DNA of 64,000 nt from Hallerella succinigenes (GTDB lineage: Bacteria > Fibrobacterota > Fibrobacteria > Fibrobacterales > Fibrobacteraceae), in assembly GCF_002797675.1 (NCBI RefSeq), contig NZ_PGEX01000001.1, positions 1,612,001 through 1,676,000 of the forward strand, in the 5' to 3' direction. The notes beneath the pieces are model-generated. The model saw nothing but the letters and a program-made list of their open reading frames with translations, did no database searches and was not told the DNA's origin. The position numbers and the translations under genes were made by a program. Below are positions 46,979-56,737 of this stretch, piece after piece (position 1 is the first letter of the stretch; the number at the start of each line of letters is the position of its first letter).

Positions 46979-47009
46979 AAAAAGCACCGCGGAATCGCAG
47001 TGCTTTTTC
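46979..47009. terminator. Terminator, mainly for the malic enzyme gene
   Basis: Stem GCAC-c-GCG / CGC-a-GTGC with a GAAT loop and one C-A mismatch, framed by A6 and T5, so it can act both ways. It lies 20 nt past the malic enzyme stop on the minus strand. Confidence 0.8.
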
Positions 47010-47029
47010 ATTTCACAGTTCAGAAGAAC

Positions 47030-49327
47030 TTAGTGCGCGTTAGCGGACTGTTCCTTCTTTTCTTGAGCGATAGCGTCGACAACGGCGATCACGGCAAGCT
47101 TGAAGATGTCGTGAATGGAGCTGTCGCCTTCGACAAAGTGAACCGGCTTGTTCAAGCCCATCTGGACAGGACCGATGTTTTCGGTCACACCCATTTCGAG
47201 GAGCATGTGGCAAGTGGTGCTTGCTGCGCTGAGGCTCGGGAAGATGAGCGTGTTGACGGTCTTGCCGAAGAGCTTCGTGAACGGATACTTGCGATCGCGG
47301 TGCTTGTCGTCGATAGCGAGGTTAACCTGCATTTCGCCATCCACAACGAATTCCGGATACTGTTCGTGGAGCTTCTTCACAGCCTGACGGACGGTTTCTG
47401 CACAACCCGTCGTCTTCGGATCGCTTCCGAAGTTCGAGTAGGAGAGCATTGCCATCACCGGGTCGAATGCGAAGAACTTCACGGCGTCGTGCGTGAGCTT
47501 TGCAATATCGACGAGCGTGTCCGCATTTGCGTCGGAGTTCACGAGTGTGTCTGCGAGGAAGTAAACGCCCTTTTTCGTACTCACGATGTGGAGTGCGCCG
47601 AAGTGGTTGTAATCCTTGCGAATGCCGATGACCTTCTTGGCGGTTTCGATGGAATCTGCCATGTTGCTGTGGTTACCGACGAGAACTGCGTCTGCGGCGC
47701 CGGTCTTGAGGAGCATCATACCGAAGCGGTCTCGACGGAACATTTCGTCGTAAGCCTGCGGAAGCGTGACGCCCTTGCGACCGTTTTCTTCGCAGTAGAT
47801 CTGAGCGAACTTGTGGCGACGGTCGTTTTCTTCTGCAGAACGTGGGTTGATGATCGTGATGCCGTCCATGGAGAGGGATTCTTGTTCGAATAAATCCTTG
47901 ATGACTTCTGCGTTACCGAGAAGGATCGGCTTTGCAACGCCTTCCGTGAGAGTCTGGACTGCAGCCTTGATCGACTTGATGTTTTCGCCGTCGGTGAAGA
48001 CGAGACGCTTCGGAGCGGACTTTGCCATGTCCGTAAAGCCACGCATGAGCTTGTTGTCGTAACCCATCATATCGCGGAGCTTGTCGTAGTAAGCGTTCCA
48101 GTCGGTGATCGGCTTGTGAGCGACGCCGCTTTCAACAGCAGCCTTAGCGACAGCGATGGAAACATCGGTGAGAAGGCGCGGGTCGAGCGGCTTTGGAATG
48201 AGATAGTTTCTGCCGTAGGAGAAGCGTTCGGAGTTGTAAGCGATGTTCACGACTTCCGGAACCGGCTTGCGGGCGAGTTCAGCGATAGCGCGAACAGCAG
48301 CGTGCTTCATGTGTTCGTTGATTTCCGTTGCGCGGACGTCGAGAGCACCTCGGAAGATGTACGGGAAACCGATCACGTTGTTCACCTGGTTCGGATAGTC
48401 GGAACGGCCCGTTGCAAAGATGATGTCTTCGCGAGAAGAAATGGCGACATCGTAAGAGACTTCCGGAACCGGGTTGGCGAGTGCAAACACGATCGGGTTC
48501 TTCGCCATGGACTGAAGCATTTCCTTCGTGAGGATGTTCGGCTTGGAAAGACCGAGGAAGAGGTCTGCGCCCTTCATCGCTTCTTCGAGCGTGTGGATAT
48601 CGCGATCCGTTGCGTAGACAGCCTTTTGCGGGGTGAGCTTTTCGCGGTCTTTGCGGATCACACCCTTAGAGTCGAGCATGACGATGTTTTCGCGCTTGAT
48701 GCCGAGGGAAACGTAAAGGTTGGTGCAAGCGATAGCAGCTGCGCCAGCGCCGTTTACGACAGCGTGGATTTCGTCGATTTTCTTTCCGGCGACGTCGAGA
48801 GCGTTGATAAGAGCTGCGCTACTGATGATAGCTGTGCCGTGCTGGTCATCGTGCATGACCGGGATGTTGAGTTCCTTCTTCAAGGTTTCTTCGATTTCGA
48901 AGCATTCCGGAGCCTTGATGTCTTCCAGGTTGATGCCGCCGAAAGTCGGAGCGATGCCCTTCACGATATCGCAGAATTTTTTGGGGTCCTTTTCGTTGAC
49001 TTCAATGTCGAACACATCTACGCCAGCGTAAATCTTGAACAGGAGGCCTTTTCCTTCCATCACCGGTTTACCGGCGACTGCACCGATGTCACCGAGGCCG
49101 AGAACGGCGGTACCGTTAGAAATCACAGCAACGAGATTGCCTTTTGCGGTGTAATCGTAGGCTTTGTTGTTATCCTTTTCAATTTCACGGCATGGTTCGG
49201 CGACACCTGGCGTATAAGCAAGGCCGAGGTCCGTCTGCGTACTGTGCGGCTTGGTCGGGATGACTTCAATCTTACCCGGTTTGCCATTAGCGTGGTAGGC
49301 GAGTGCTTGTTCTTTAAGATTGGACAT
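47030..49327 (-). CDS. maeB: NADP-dependent malic enzyme fused to phosphotransacetylase-like domain
   Basis: 765 residues, the MaeB two-domain form. Residues 1 to about 425 form the malic enzyme ([22 protein letters not shown](P)-binding [20 protein letters not shown]), converting malate to pyruvate + CO2. About 430-765 resemble phosphate acetyltransferase ([35 protein letters not shown]), in known MaeB proteins a regulatory acetyl-CoA-sensing region. AGAGG precedes the ATG. It links C4 acids to pyruvate in a succinate/acetate fermenter. Confidence 0.95.
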   Translation of the reverse strand: MSNLKEQALAYHANGKPGKIEVIPTKPHSTQTDLGLAYTPGVAEPCREIEKDNNKAYDYTAKGNLVAVISNGTAVLGLGDIGAVAGKPVMEGKGLLFKIYAGVDVFDIEVNEKDPKKFCDIVKGIAPTFGGINLEDIKAPECFEIEETLKKELNIPVMHDDQHGTAIISSAALINALDVAGKKIDEIHAVVNGAGAAAIACTNLYVSLGIKRENIVMLDSKGVIRKDREKLTPQKAVYATDRDIHTLEEAMKGADLFLGLSKPNILTKEMLQSMAKNPIVFALANPVPEVSYDVAISSREDIIFATGRSDYPNQVNNVIGFPYIFRGALDVRATEINEHMKHAAVRAIAELARKPVPEVVNIAYNSERFSYGRNYLIPKPLDPRLLTDVSIAVAKAAVESGVAHKPITDWNAYYDKLRDMMGYDNKLMRGFTDMAKSAPKRLVFTDGENIKSIKAAVQTLTEGVAKPILLGNAEVIKDLFEQESLSMDGITIINPRSAEENDRRHKFAQIYCEENGRKGVTLPQAYDEMFRRDRFGMMLLKTGAADAVLVGNHSNMADSIETAKKVIGIRKDYNHFGALHIVSTKKGVYFLADTLVNSDANADTLVDIAKLTHDAVKFFAFDPVMAMLSYSNFGSDPKTTGCAETVRQAVKKLHEQYPEFVVDGEMQVNLAIDDKHRDRKYPFTKLFGKTVNTLIFPSLSAASTTCHMLLEMGVTENIGPVQMGLNKPVHFVEGDSSIHDIFKLAVIAVVDAIAQEKKEQSANAH

Positions 49328-49417
49328 GAGTGAACCTCTTGTTGTTCCAGCGATAAATGCTCATATTGAACGCACAAAATATAGCAAAACGCATTTGCAA
49401 ATTGAAGTGCGATGTAT

Positions 49418-49457
49418 AAAAAAGGGTACGCAAGTTAGCCAAGGCTTAACTTGCGTA
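49418..49457 (-). terminator. Terminator of the pyridoxamine kinase gene
   Basis: Arms TACGCAAGTT and AACTTGCGTA (10 bp) plus an inner AGCC/GGCT with one bulged T; six T residues follow on the minus strand. It lies 25 nt past the stop. The rest of 49328-49482 holds only the malic enzyme leader. Confidence 0.85.
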
Positions 49458-49482
49458 AATTCCGGTCTCGAAAGGAAACTTT

Positions 49483-50322
49483 CTAGGCGTTTAAGGCGGA
49501 AACCAGCTCCGGAAGAGCCGTTTCGAACTTGACTCCGTACCAGTGATTCGGGTCGTCGATCGTGTTTTCGATACATTTGACGGTGAATTCCGCAGCGATC
49601 TTTGCCGATTCAAAAGGCGTTTTGCCGCGGAGAAGCGCCCCGACAAAGGTCGATGCAAAAACATCGCCCGTCCCGTGACTTCCTTTGGAGATCTTTCGGT
49701 GCGCATAGTAAGAGACTTTTCCGTCCGTAAAAACGGAAACGCCTGTTGTTTCGTCTGTGTAGCTGACGCCTGTCAAAACAACGGTCTTTGCGCCGAGCCT
49801 TACCAGGTCTTCGGAAAGTTTTTGGATATAGGCTTCGTCATAGGTTTTGCGGTATTCGTTGCCCGTGAGCATCGCCGCTTCGGTAATGTTTGGCAGGGCA
49901 TAGTCCGCATCGCTAATCAAAACCTTCATCGCTTCCACAATGGAGTTGTCGAATCCGACATAAAGCTTTCCGTTGTCCGCCATGGCTGGGTCGATGATGT
50001 TCACACTGTCCGGTTTTCTCACCGAGTGCAACACATCGCACACGTAAGCAATCTGTTTCGGAGTTCCCAAATAGCCCGTATAAAAGGCGTCGAATTGGAT
50101 GCTTTCCCGTTTCCAATGTTCCAAAATCTTTGGAATGTCATCTGTAAGATCGCGGAAGGTAAAACCCTGAAAGCCGCCCGTGTGCGTCGAAAGGACTGCC
50201 GAAGGTAACACGGACGTTTCAATTCCGCAAGCAGAAATGATCGGCAAAGCGACCGTCAATGAACATTGTCCGACGCAAGAAACGTCCTGGATTGTCAATA
50301 TACGCTTGTAGGGATACTTCAT
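49483..50322 (-). CDS. pdxY: Pyridoxamine/pyridoxal kinase (PdxY-type)
   Basis: 279 residues from the ATG at 50322 (an in-frame TTG/ATG region upstream would extend through the leader hairpin). The ribokinase-like fold opens KRILTIQDVSCVGQCSLTVA and has LSTHTGGFQGFTFRDLTDDI, FDAFYTGYLGTPKQI and the anion-hole/catalytic GSHGTGDVFASTFVGALL. It phosphorylates B6 vitamers in salvage. ThiD was considered, but the STHTGGF and YTGYLG motifs fit pyridoxamine kinase. A terminator-like hairpin lies just upstream. Confidence 0.85.
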   Translation of the reverse strand: MKYPYKRILTIQDVSCVGQCSLTVALPIISACGIETSVLPSAVLSTHTGGFQGFTFRDLTDDIPKILEHWKRESIQFDAFYTGYLGTPKQIAYVCDVLHSVRKPDSVNIIDPAMADNGKLYVGFDNSIVEAMKVLISDADYALPNITEAAMLTGNEYRKTYDEAYIQKLSEDLVRLGAKTVVLTGVSYTDETTGVSVFTDGKVSYYAHRKISKGSHGTGDVFASTFVGALLRGKTPFESAKIAAEFTVKCIENTIDDPNHWYGVKFETALPELVSALNA

Positions 50323-50334
50323 AAGCGCAAATAT

Positions 50335-50407
50335 AAAAAAATAAGTCGCACTCCGAGCTTGTTTGGGCAGCAAAGTGCGACTTAGAACTCGTTTCGCCTA
50401 GAGGCGA
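50335..50407 (-). promoter_or_regulatory. Leader with tandem hairpins and T7 tract before the pyridoxamine kinase gene
   Basis: On the minus strand a small hairpin (TCGCCT/AGGCGA, 50394-50407) is followed by a 10-bp perfect stem (AAGTCGCACT / AGTGCGACTT, 50343-50383, 21-base loop) and then A plus seven T residues, ending 12 nt before the ATG. It reads as an intrinsic terminator inside the gene's own leader, since the next gene upstream is divergent. No known riboswitch class was recognised. The remaining bases to 50539 show no gene. Confidence 0.6.
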
Positions 50408-50539
50408 TTCTTTGAGATGATGCTTTGCTATAGGGGAATGCTGTAACCGATGAGTAGCGTGTTGTTGGCTTTTTTTGCAAAATGAGTACTTTGTACGAAA
50501 TACATAGGCTTTTCTAACCTTGCGAGCCTTGGATAGCTT

Positions 50540-51670
50540 ATGTATCTTTATACCATGGTTATAGGGAATCTAAAAAAGTTGTCGATGGGGATTGTGTCTC
50601 TTTTTGCCTTGGCGGCTTTTGCAGGGGGTGGATTGTGTGCCTGCAATTCCAATGTCCAGGATGCGGAAGCGAAAGCGGTTGTGAACTCGATCGAATTCGC
50701 GGAAACAGACCCGCTCTTGGGAGAACCTTTCAAAGTTTATCCGCTTCAGGGAAAGTATCGGGCGACCTTGATCCAGTATCCGTCGGATTCCTCGCGGACT
50801 TACAAAGGCATTGTCTTGTATGTTCACGGTTATAACGATTATTACTTCAACCGGGAACTTGCCCAGAAGGCCGATTCGGCAGGCTATGGCTTCTTTGCAA
50901 TCGATCTGCATTTTTACGGACGTTCCCTGCGCAGCGACGACGAACCGTTCCGCGCTCGCGAAATTCAGGAATATTTCCCGGAAATCGATTCGGCTTTGGT
51001 GATGGCGCAAAGGCTTTCCCGTACGCTAATGACATCTTCGGATCCCTCGAAGACTTTGTTGCCTGAATATTTGATCGGCCACAGCACGGGCGGTTTGATT
51101 GTGTCTCTTTATGCGGATTCGCGTCGCCACGGTCAGGATTTCGCTGCCATCGTTTTGAACAGCCCGTTCCTCGAAATGAACCTACAGTGGTTTGCTCGGA
51201 ATGTTTTGGTGCCGGTCGCTTCGGCTATAGGTTCGATGATTCCGGATTTCCCGGTGAATGATCTTCCAAATCCGAATTACAGCTACAGCCTGCGCAAAGG
51301 CTATCGTGGCGAATGGGAATACGATACGCGCTTAAAGCCGCCTGTGAGTCCCATGAAGGATCTCGGTTGGATCCGTGCAATTCACAGGGCACATACCCAA
51401 GTTCAAAAAGGCTTGAACTTAGAAACGCCGATTCTTTTGATGCACAGCGATTGCAGCACTCGGGATAAGGACTGGACCGAAGAATATATGCATTGCGACG
51501 GTGTTTTAGATGTCGACAATATGAAAAAGTACGGTCGTCAGCTTGGGCCGCGTGTAACGTTGGACGAAATCCAAGGCGGTCTCCATGACCTTTATCTGTC
51601 TGCCAAAGAAGCCCGTGAAAAGGCTTACCGCAAAACCTTTGAATTCTTCGACAAACATTCGTCTCTCTAA
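50540..51670 (+). CDS. Alpha/beta-hydrolase lipoprotein (serine aminopeptidase/lysophospholipase type)
   Basis: 376 residues from ATG 50540; ATG 50555 and 50585 are alternatives, and none has a strong ribosome-binding site. The lipobox is GLCAC (Cys at about 34). The hydrolase_4 fold shows VLYVHGYNDYYFNRELAQKA (about residues 92-111), the nucleophile elbow LIGHSTGGLIVSLY (Ser in GHSTG), an Asp-bearing MHSDCSTRDKDW and the catalytic His in GGLHDLYLS. It is probably a membrane-attached esterase; the substrate is unknown. Confidence 0.83.
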   Translation: MYLYTMVIGNLKKLSMGIVSLFALAAFAGGGLCACNSNVQDAEAKAVVNSIEFAETDPLLGEPFKVYPLQGKYRATLIQYPSDSSRTYKGIVLYVHGYNDYYFNRELAQKADSAGYGFFAIDLHFYGRSLRSDDEPFRAREIQEYFPEIDSALVMAQRLSRTLMTSSDPSKTLLPEYLIGHSTGGLIVSLYADSRRHGQDFAAIVLNSPFLEMNLQWFARNVLVPVASAIGSMIPDFPVNDLPNPNYSYSLRKGYRGEWEYDTRLKPPVSPMKDLGWIRAIHRAHTQVQKGLNLETPILLMHSDCSTRDKDWTEEYMHCDGVLDVDNMKKYGRQLGPRVTLDEIQGGLHDLYLSAKEAREKAYRKTFEFFDKHSSL

Positions 51671-51687
51671 AAAATCAACAAAAATTC

Positions 51688-51719
51688 AAAAAAGGCCCAG
51701 CCAACCGGCTGGGCTTTTT
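51688..51719. terminator. Bidirectional terminator between the hydrolase and GGDEF genes
   Basis: An 8-bp stem GCCCAGCC/GGCTGGGC with loop AACC; five T residues follow on the plus strand and six (from AAAAAA) on the minus strand. It lies between converging stops at 51670 and 51737. Confidence 0.92.
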
Positions 51720-51736
51720 GCTTTAAACTGCAATGA

Positions 51737-53083
51737 TTAATTCCCCGGCGGCGTGGTCTGCGCAAGGCAAACCTGATTTTTGCCAAGGGCTTCTGCCTGC
51801 TGCATCGCCTGTTCGGCAGCGGAAACAAGTTCGGAAGCGCTCTTCGCATTATCCGGATAAATGGCAACGCCGAGGCTCAGCGTCGTCTGCAGAATCAGAT
51901 TTCCATAGGCGACCTGGAGGTTCTCGATTTCGTGGCGGATCTTTTCGGCGCGTTGCTGGGTGCGAACCTTATCGGCGCCCGGGAGCAAAACGCAGAGCGT
52001 GTTGTCCGCGTAACGGCTAGGAATGTCTTCGGTGCGGATGTAGCGGGGAAGGCGCTGAGCAAGTTCCCAGAGCATCTGTTCTGCGGCGTGGGCGCCGTGG
52101 GAAGTCTTGAGCGTTTCCAGATTGTCCGAAGAAATCATGATCATGCCGATCGGAGTCCCGTGACGGCGGGCTTCGCTTACGGCGCGGGTTAGGGCTTCTT
52201 CCATGTAACGCTTGTTCACAAGGCCGGTGAGCTGATCGCGCAGGCTCTGACTATTGAAACGGAGCTGCAAATTTTGGTTTGCGACGAAAAGGCCGAATGC
52301 GGTGGCGACCATTGAAATTTTGGTTTTCCAAGTGTCGGTCGTTTCCCCTTGCGGAAGCGTGTCCACTTGAAGGGTGAGAACGCCAAAATGTTCTTCGAGA
52401 CCTTCGATCGGAGCGCAGAAGGAATATCCCTGCGGACGGTGGTGCAGGTGGATGCAACCGCTGACGTGTTGCGGATCGGAGTAGTCGGCGACGACAATCT
52501 TTGCGCTGTCGTAGCTTGCGCATTCGGAGCGTGAGATGACCGGGTCGCTGATTATGTTCGGACCGAATGCAAAAATCTGATGCAGTTCGGACTGATTGTT
52601 GCTGTACATGTAAAGCACGCCTGATGCGTTCTTGAAAATCTTCGGGAGAAGATCGTTCAGCATGCGGACCACTTCGGGGAACGGACGGTTGTGCAGAAGT
52701 TCGTGGGTGAAGTCGATCCAGCTTTCATCGGGAAAATCCGGTGCGACGATCTGCGGCTTGGCGGCTTGTGCGTGGATTTCGGTTTCGTCTTCTTCCTTTC
52801 TGTAGGCAGGGAGGCTTGAATCTGCCATCTGTTCCTTGCCTCCGACGACGGGGACGAACTGCGTTTCGGGAACTTTTTTCGCAAGAACGTCGAAAGGGTC
52901 TTCCTTGGAACGGTTGCTTAATTTATACGTAATTGTGTTAAAGAGTGCGGTGACGACTGCTCCCCAAATACCCAAGAACAAATAACGGAGAGACGGGGAA
53001 AGGGAATCTGCAGGTAAAACATAAACGAAAATAACGCCTGCAAAGAAAAAGATCAGCCAAAGAATATAGAGTTTCCATTTCAT
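51737..53083 (-). CDS. Membrane GAF-GGDEF protein with degenerate GGDEF motif
   Basis: 448 residues. Two N-terminal membrane helices (about residues 5-25 and 33-53), a charged linker, and a GAF-like domain (about 115-270: VVRMLNDLLPKIFKNASGVL; YSFCAPIEGLEEHFGVLTLQ) are followed by a diguanylate-cyclase fold (about 283-440: LRDQLTGLVNKRYMEEALTR; LSLGVAIYPDNAKSASELVS). At the active site the sequence is SRYADNTLCVLLPG, so GGDEF has become ADNTL (51995-52009). Cyclase activity is therefore unlikely; a c-di-GMP or GTP-sensing, or partner-binding, role is possible. Confidence 0.85.
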   Translation of the reverse strand: MKWKLYILWLIFFFAGVIFVYVLPADSLSPSLRYLFLGIWGAVVTALFNTITYKLSNRSKEDPFDVLAKKVPETQFVPVVGGKEQMADSSLPAYRKEEDETEIHAQAAKPQIVAPDFPDESWIDFTHELLHNRPFPEVVRMLNDLLPKIFKNASGVLYMYSNNQSELHQIFAFGPNIISDPVISRSECASYDSAKIVVADYSDPQHVSGCIHLHHRPQGYSFCAPIEGLEEHFGVLTLQVDTLPQGETTDTWKTKISMVATAFGLFVANQNLQLRFNSQSLRDQLTGLVNKRYMEEALTRAVSEARRHGTPIGMIMISSDNLETLKTSHGAHAAEQMLWELAQRLPRYIRTEDIPSRYADNTLCVLLPGADKVRTQQRAEKIRHEIENLQVAYGNLILQTTLSLGVAIYPDNAKSASELVSAAEQAMQQAEALGKNQVCLAQTTPPGN

Positions 53084-53204
53084 ACCATAAATCTAATATT
53101 CGGTTAACATCCTGTGTGACGCATCTCGCCGTTTTTTTAGGCTTCATGGCCATGAAAAGACCTGAAAATGGAAGAGATTTCAAAACGACATTTTTGAAAT
53201 ACGC

Positions 53205-53246
53205 ATCACAAGTTTGTGGTTTGCCATGACGAATTTGTGATTTTTT
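53205..53246 (+). promoter_or_regulatory. Terminator-like hairpin in the carB leader
   Basis: ATCACAAGTT pairs with AATTTGTGAT (10 bp, one G-T) across a 17-base loop, followed by six T residues, 145 nt before the carB ATG. The gene to its left is divergent, so on the plus strand it can only lie in a leader for carB or be unused. It also contains a shorter CACAA-GT-TTGTG palindrome. Confidence 0.5.
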
Positions 53247-53328
53247 GAAAGAGGGATTTTGGAGAGAGAACTAGCTCCCACTAGGACTTGCGGTCCCGCG
53301 TTTTTGTATGAAAAAAGATAAAATTTTT

Positions 53329-53353
53329 CCCTTTTCCGGTAAGGGTTCTTTTT
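53329..53353 (+). promoter_or_regulatory. Second small hairpin with T-tract in the carB leader
   Basis: CCCTT / AAGGG (5 bp, 7-base loop) is followed by TTCTTTTT, 38 nt before the carB ATG. With the hairpin at 53205 this makes the 307-bp gap (53084-53390) leader-like rather than empty. I see no open frame in it. Confidence 0.4.
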
Positions 53354-53390
53354 CTAAAATTTTCACGATTTAGCCCCAAGCGAAGGTACT

Positions 53391-56300
53391 ATGCCAAAAC
53401 GTGAAGATCTCAAAAAAATCATGCTCATCGGTTCCGGCCCGATCGTCATCGGTCAGGCTTGCGAATTCGACTACTCCGGTGTTCAAGCGTGCAAATCGCT
53501 GAAAGCCGAAGGCTACGAAGTCGTCCTGGTCAATTCGAACCCGGCGACCATCATGACGGACCCGGATTTTGCCGACCGTACTTACATTGAACCGCTTACC
53601 GCCCAGGCGCTGACGGAAATCATCCGTCGCGAACGTCCGGATGCGCTTCTTCCGACTCTTGGCGGCCAGACCGCTTTGAACCTTGCGATGAAGCTTCACA
53701 AGAAAGGCATTCTTTCCCGTTACAACGTGGAAATGATCGGTGCTCGTCCGGATGTCATCAACAAAGCAGAAGATCGCGAACTCTTTAAGGAGGCGATGGA
53801 ACGCATCGGACTGGACATGCCAAGAAGCATTTCGGCAAATACGCTCGAAGAAGCGATTGCCGCTCGAAATTCTCTTGACTGTTGGCCCGTGGTGATTCGC
53901 CCGGGTTTTACTTTAGGTGGAACCGGTGGCGGTATCGCTCACAACGAAGAAGAATTTGAAACCATCGTTCAGCGCGGCCTTTATTACAGCCCGACTTCCG
54001 AAGTCCTTATCGAAGAATCGATCGAAGGTTGGAAGGAATTTGAACTGGAAGTGATGCGCGACCACAAGGATAACTGCGTGATCGTCTGCTCCATTGAAAA
54101 CCTGGACCCGATGGGTGTTCACACGGGCGACTCGATTACGGTTGCTCCCGCTTTGACGCTTACCGACCGCGAATATCAAAAGCTGCGTGACGCATCGATT
54201 TCCGTGATGCGTGAAATAGGCATTGATACCGGTGGATCCAATGTGCAGTTCGCCTTGAATCCGAAAAACGGCCGTATCGTGGTCATTGAAATGAACCCAC
54301 GTGTTTCCCGTTCTTCGGCTCTGGCTTCCAAGGCGACGGGCTTCCCGATTGCAAAGTTTGCAGCGAAGCTCGCCGTGGGGTATACTCTCGATGAAATTTT
54401 GAACGATATCACCAAGGTGACGCCGGCTTGCTTTGAACCTTCGATCGACTACATCGTCACCAAGGTTCCGCGCTTCGCCTTCGAAAAGTTCAACGGTGCC
54501 GATACGACTCTCGGTACTCAGATGAAGTCCGTTGGCGAAGTGATGGCGATTGGCCGCACGTTCAAGCAGTCCTTCCAAAAGGCGATGCGCTCCCTCGAAA
54601 CGGGCCGCGCAGGCTATGGCGCAGACGGCAAGGACGCTCACTTCGAAGAAGTTTCCGATGAAGTCCTCGCACAGGAACTCAAGCGTCCTTCGACGAACCG
54701 CATCTTCTTTGTCCGCGCCGCTTTCCGTCGCGGTTGGAGCGTCGACAAGATCCACGAAATCAACAAGATTGACAAGTGGTTCCTCCGCGAACTCGAAGAA
54801 ATCGCGATGTTCGAAGATGAGATCCGTTCTGCGAAGACTCTTGAAGAGCTTGCAAAGGATCCGGCTCTTTTCCTTCAGGCGAAGGAACTCGGATTCTCGG
54901 ATCGTCAGATCGCATGGATTCTCGGTTCGAAAGAACTCGAAGTCCGTAAAGCCCGCGAAAAGATCGGCGTCGTGCCGAGCTTTGCCCAGGTCGATACCTG
55001 CGCTGCGGAATTCCAGTCTTACACACCGTACCTTTATTCGACTTACCGTCATGGCGACAACCGTTTCGAAAATCCGACGGAAGGTCAGCTGGGCGACGGT
55101 ACCGGTCTCCGTCCGGGCGAAAAGGCTTCGACCAAGAAGAAGATCATGATTCTCGGCGGTGGCCCGAACCGTATCGGTCAGGGAATTGAATTCGACTACT
55201 GCTGCGTTCACGCTTCTTTTGCTCTGCGCAAGGCTGGCTTTGAAACGGTCATGGTGAACTCGAATCCAGAAACGGTTTCGACGGACTACGATACGAGTGA
55301 CAAGCTTTACTTTGAACCGCTCACACTCGAAGATGTGTTGAACGTTTACCGCCACGAAAAGTGCGACGGTGCAATCGTTCAGTTCGGCGGTCAGACTCCG
55401 CTAAACCTTGCCGATGATCTCGAAGCAAATGGCGTCCACATTATCGGTACGGCGCCTGCAATGATCGATGCTGCGGAAGATCGCAAGCTTTTCGGTGAAA
55501 TCGTGAACAAGCTCGGTGTTTTGCAGCCGCCAGCCGGTATGGCTCAGACGGCGGACGAAGCGATTGCGATTGCCCACAAGATTGGATTCCCGGTTCTTGC
55601 CCGTCCGAGTTTCGTCCTCGGTGGCCGTGCCATGTGCATTGTCCACGACGAAGCGGGTCTTCGCAAGTACATGGAAGAAGAAGCTCTCGAAGTTTCTCCG
55701 GACCGTCCGATTTTGATCGATCACTTCTTGGAACAGGCGACGGAATGCGATGTCGACTGTATTTCTGATGGCGAAACGGCAGAAATCTGCGGTATCATGG
55801 AACATATCGAACTCGCGGGTATTCACTCTGGTGACTCCGCTTGCACGATTCCGCCCCCGACGCTTTCGAAAGAAATTCAGGAACGTCTCCGCGGTTATGC
55901 GATTGCATTTGCCAAGGAACTTCATGTCGTCGGTTTGATGAACGTCCAGTTCGCGGTTCACGGGAATGATATCTATGTAATCGAAGTGAATCCGCGCGCA
56001 AGCCGTACGGTTCCGTTCGTTTCGAAGGCGACGGGTATTCCGTTTGCAAAACTCGCTTCCTTGGTGATGGCGGGTAAGAAGCTCAAGGATCTCGGTTACA
56101 CGCAGCTCTTTACGCCGAAGTATTACGCGGTGAAGGAGGCTGTGTTCCCCTTTGCCCGATTCCCGGGTGTGGATGTGATTCTTTCTCCGGAAATGAAGTC
56201 CACGGGTGAAGTCATGGGTCTTGATTTCCGTCATTCGATGGCTTACATCAAGAGCCAAGTCGGAGCAGGAAACTTTGTTCCGATGCAGGGAAACATCTTC

Positions 56301-56723
56301 CTCAGCGTCAAGGACGAAGACCAGGAAACGGTGGTGCCGTTTGCACAGCGCCTCGTGAAACTCGGATTTGAAATTTACTCGACCCGTGGAACGAGTACCG
56401 TTCTTCGCAATCACGGCATTAAGACGCACGGCGTGTTCCGCATTTCGGACGGTCGCCCGAACGTTCTTGACTTGATCGATGAAAAGGATCTCGCATGGAT
56501 CGTGAACACGCCGACTCCGGGCGCAAAGGCTGCTAAGGATGAAGCGAAGATCCGCTCCACCTGCATTCTCCGCGGCATTCCTATCACCACGACCATCGAT
56601 GCTCTGGAAGCGACTATTGAAGGTTTGGAAGATATGAAGGGCGGATTCGGTGACGGCAAGTTCCGCGTGGAAGTTTGCTCCATTCAGGAATATCAGCGCC
56701 ACGCTCCCAAGGTGAACGTTTAA
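53391..56723 (+). CDS. carB: Carbamoyl-phosphate synthase large subunit
   Basis: 1110 residues, family size. It makes carbamoyl phosphate from bicarbonate, ammonia and 2 ATP for pyrimidines and arginine. The two homologous ATP-grasp halves begin [20 protein letters not shown] (residue ~6) and [20 protein letters not shown] (~583). Each has the [11 protein letters not shown] / [11 protein letters not shown] loop, and a C-terminal MGS-like regulatory domain runs from about residue 970. It lies upstream of carA with 14 nt between, the reverse of the common carA-carB order. Confidence 0.97.
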   Translation: MPKREDLKKIMLIGSGPIVIGQACEFDYSGVQACKSLKAEGYEVVLVNSNPATIMTDPDFADRTYIEPLTAQALTEIIRRERPDALLPTLGGQTALNLAMKLHKKGILSRYNVEMIGARPDVINKAEDRELFKEAMERIGLDMPRSISANTLEEAIAARNSLDCWPVVIRPGFTLGGTGGGIAHNEEEFETIVQRGLYYSPTSEVLIEESIEGWKEFELEVMRDHKDNCVIVCSIENLDPMGVHTGDSITVAPALTLTDREYQKLRDASISVMREIGIDTGGSNVQFALNPKNGRIVVIEMNPRVSRSSALASKATGFPIAKFAAKLAVGYTLDEILNDITKVTPACFEPSIDYIVTKVPRFAFEKFNGADTTLGTQMKSVGEVMAIGRTFKQSFQKAMRSLETGRAGYGADGKDAHFEEVSDEVLAQELKRPSTNRIFFVRAAFRRGWSVDKIHEINKIDKWFLRELEEIAMFEDEIRSAKTLEELAKDPALFLQAKELGFSDRQIAWILGSKELEVRKAREKIGVVPSFAQVDTCAAEFQSYTPYLYSTYRHGDNRFENPTEGQLGDGTGLRPGEKASTKKKIMILGGGPNRIGQGIEFDYCCVHASFALRKAGFETVMVNSNPETVSTDYDTSDKLYFEPLTLEDVLNVYRHEKCDGAIVQFGGQTPLNLADDLEANGVHIIGTAPAMIDAAEDRKLFGEIVNKLGVLQPPAGMAQTADEAIAIAHKIGFPVLARPSFVLGGRAMCIVHDEAGLRKYMEEEALEVSPDRPILIDHFLEQATECDVDCISDGETAEICGIMEHIELAGIHSGDSACTIPPPTLSKEIQERLRGYAIAFAKELHVVGLMNVQFAVHGNDIYVIEVNPRASRTVPFVSKATGIPFAKLASLVMAGKKLKDLGYTQLFTPKYYAVKEAVFPFARFPGVDVILSPEMKSTGEVMGLDFRHSMAYIKSQVGAGNFVPMQGNIFLSVKDEDQETVVPFAQRLVKLGFEIYSTRGTSTVLRNHGIKTHGVFRISDGRPNVLDLIDEKDLAWIVNTPTPGAKAAKDEAKIRSTCILRGIPITTTIDALEATIEGLEDMKGGFGDGKFRVEVCSIQEYQRHAPKVNV

Positions 56724-56737
56724 GAAGGACCGCAACA

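Noticed and set aside
49483-50322. ThiD (hydroxymethylpyrimidine kinase) assignment and a TPP riboswitch upstream
   Set aside because: The motifs match pyridoxamine kinase better, and the conserved TPP riboswitch cores were not found in the leader.
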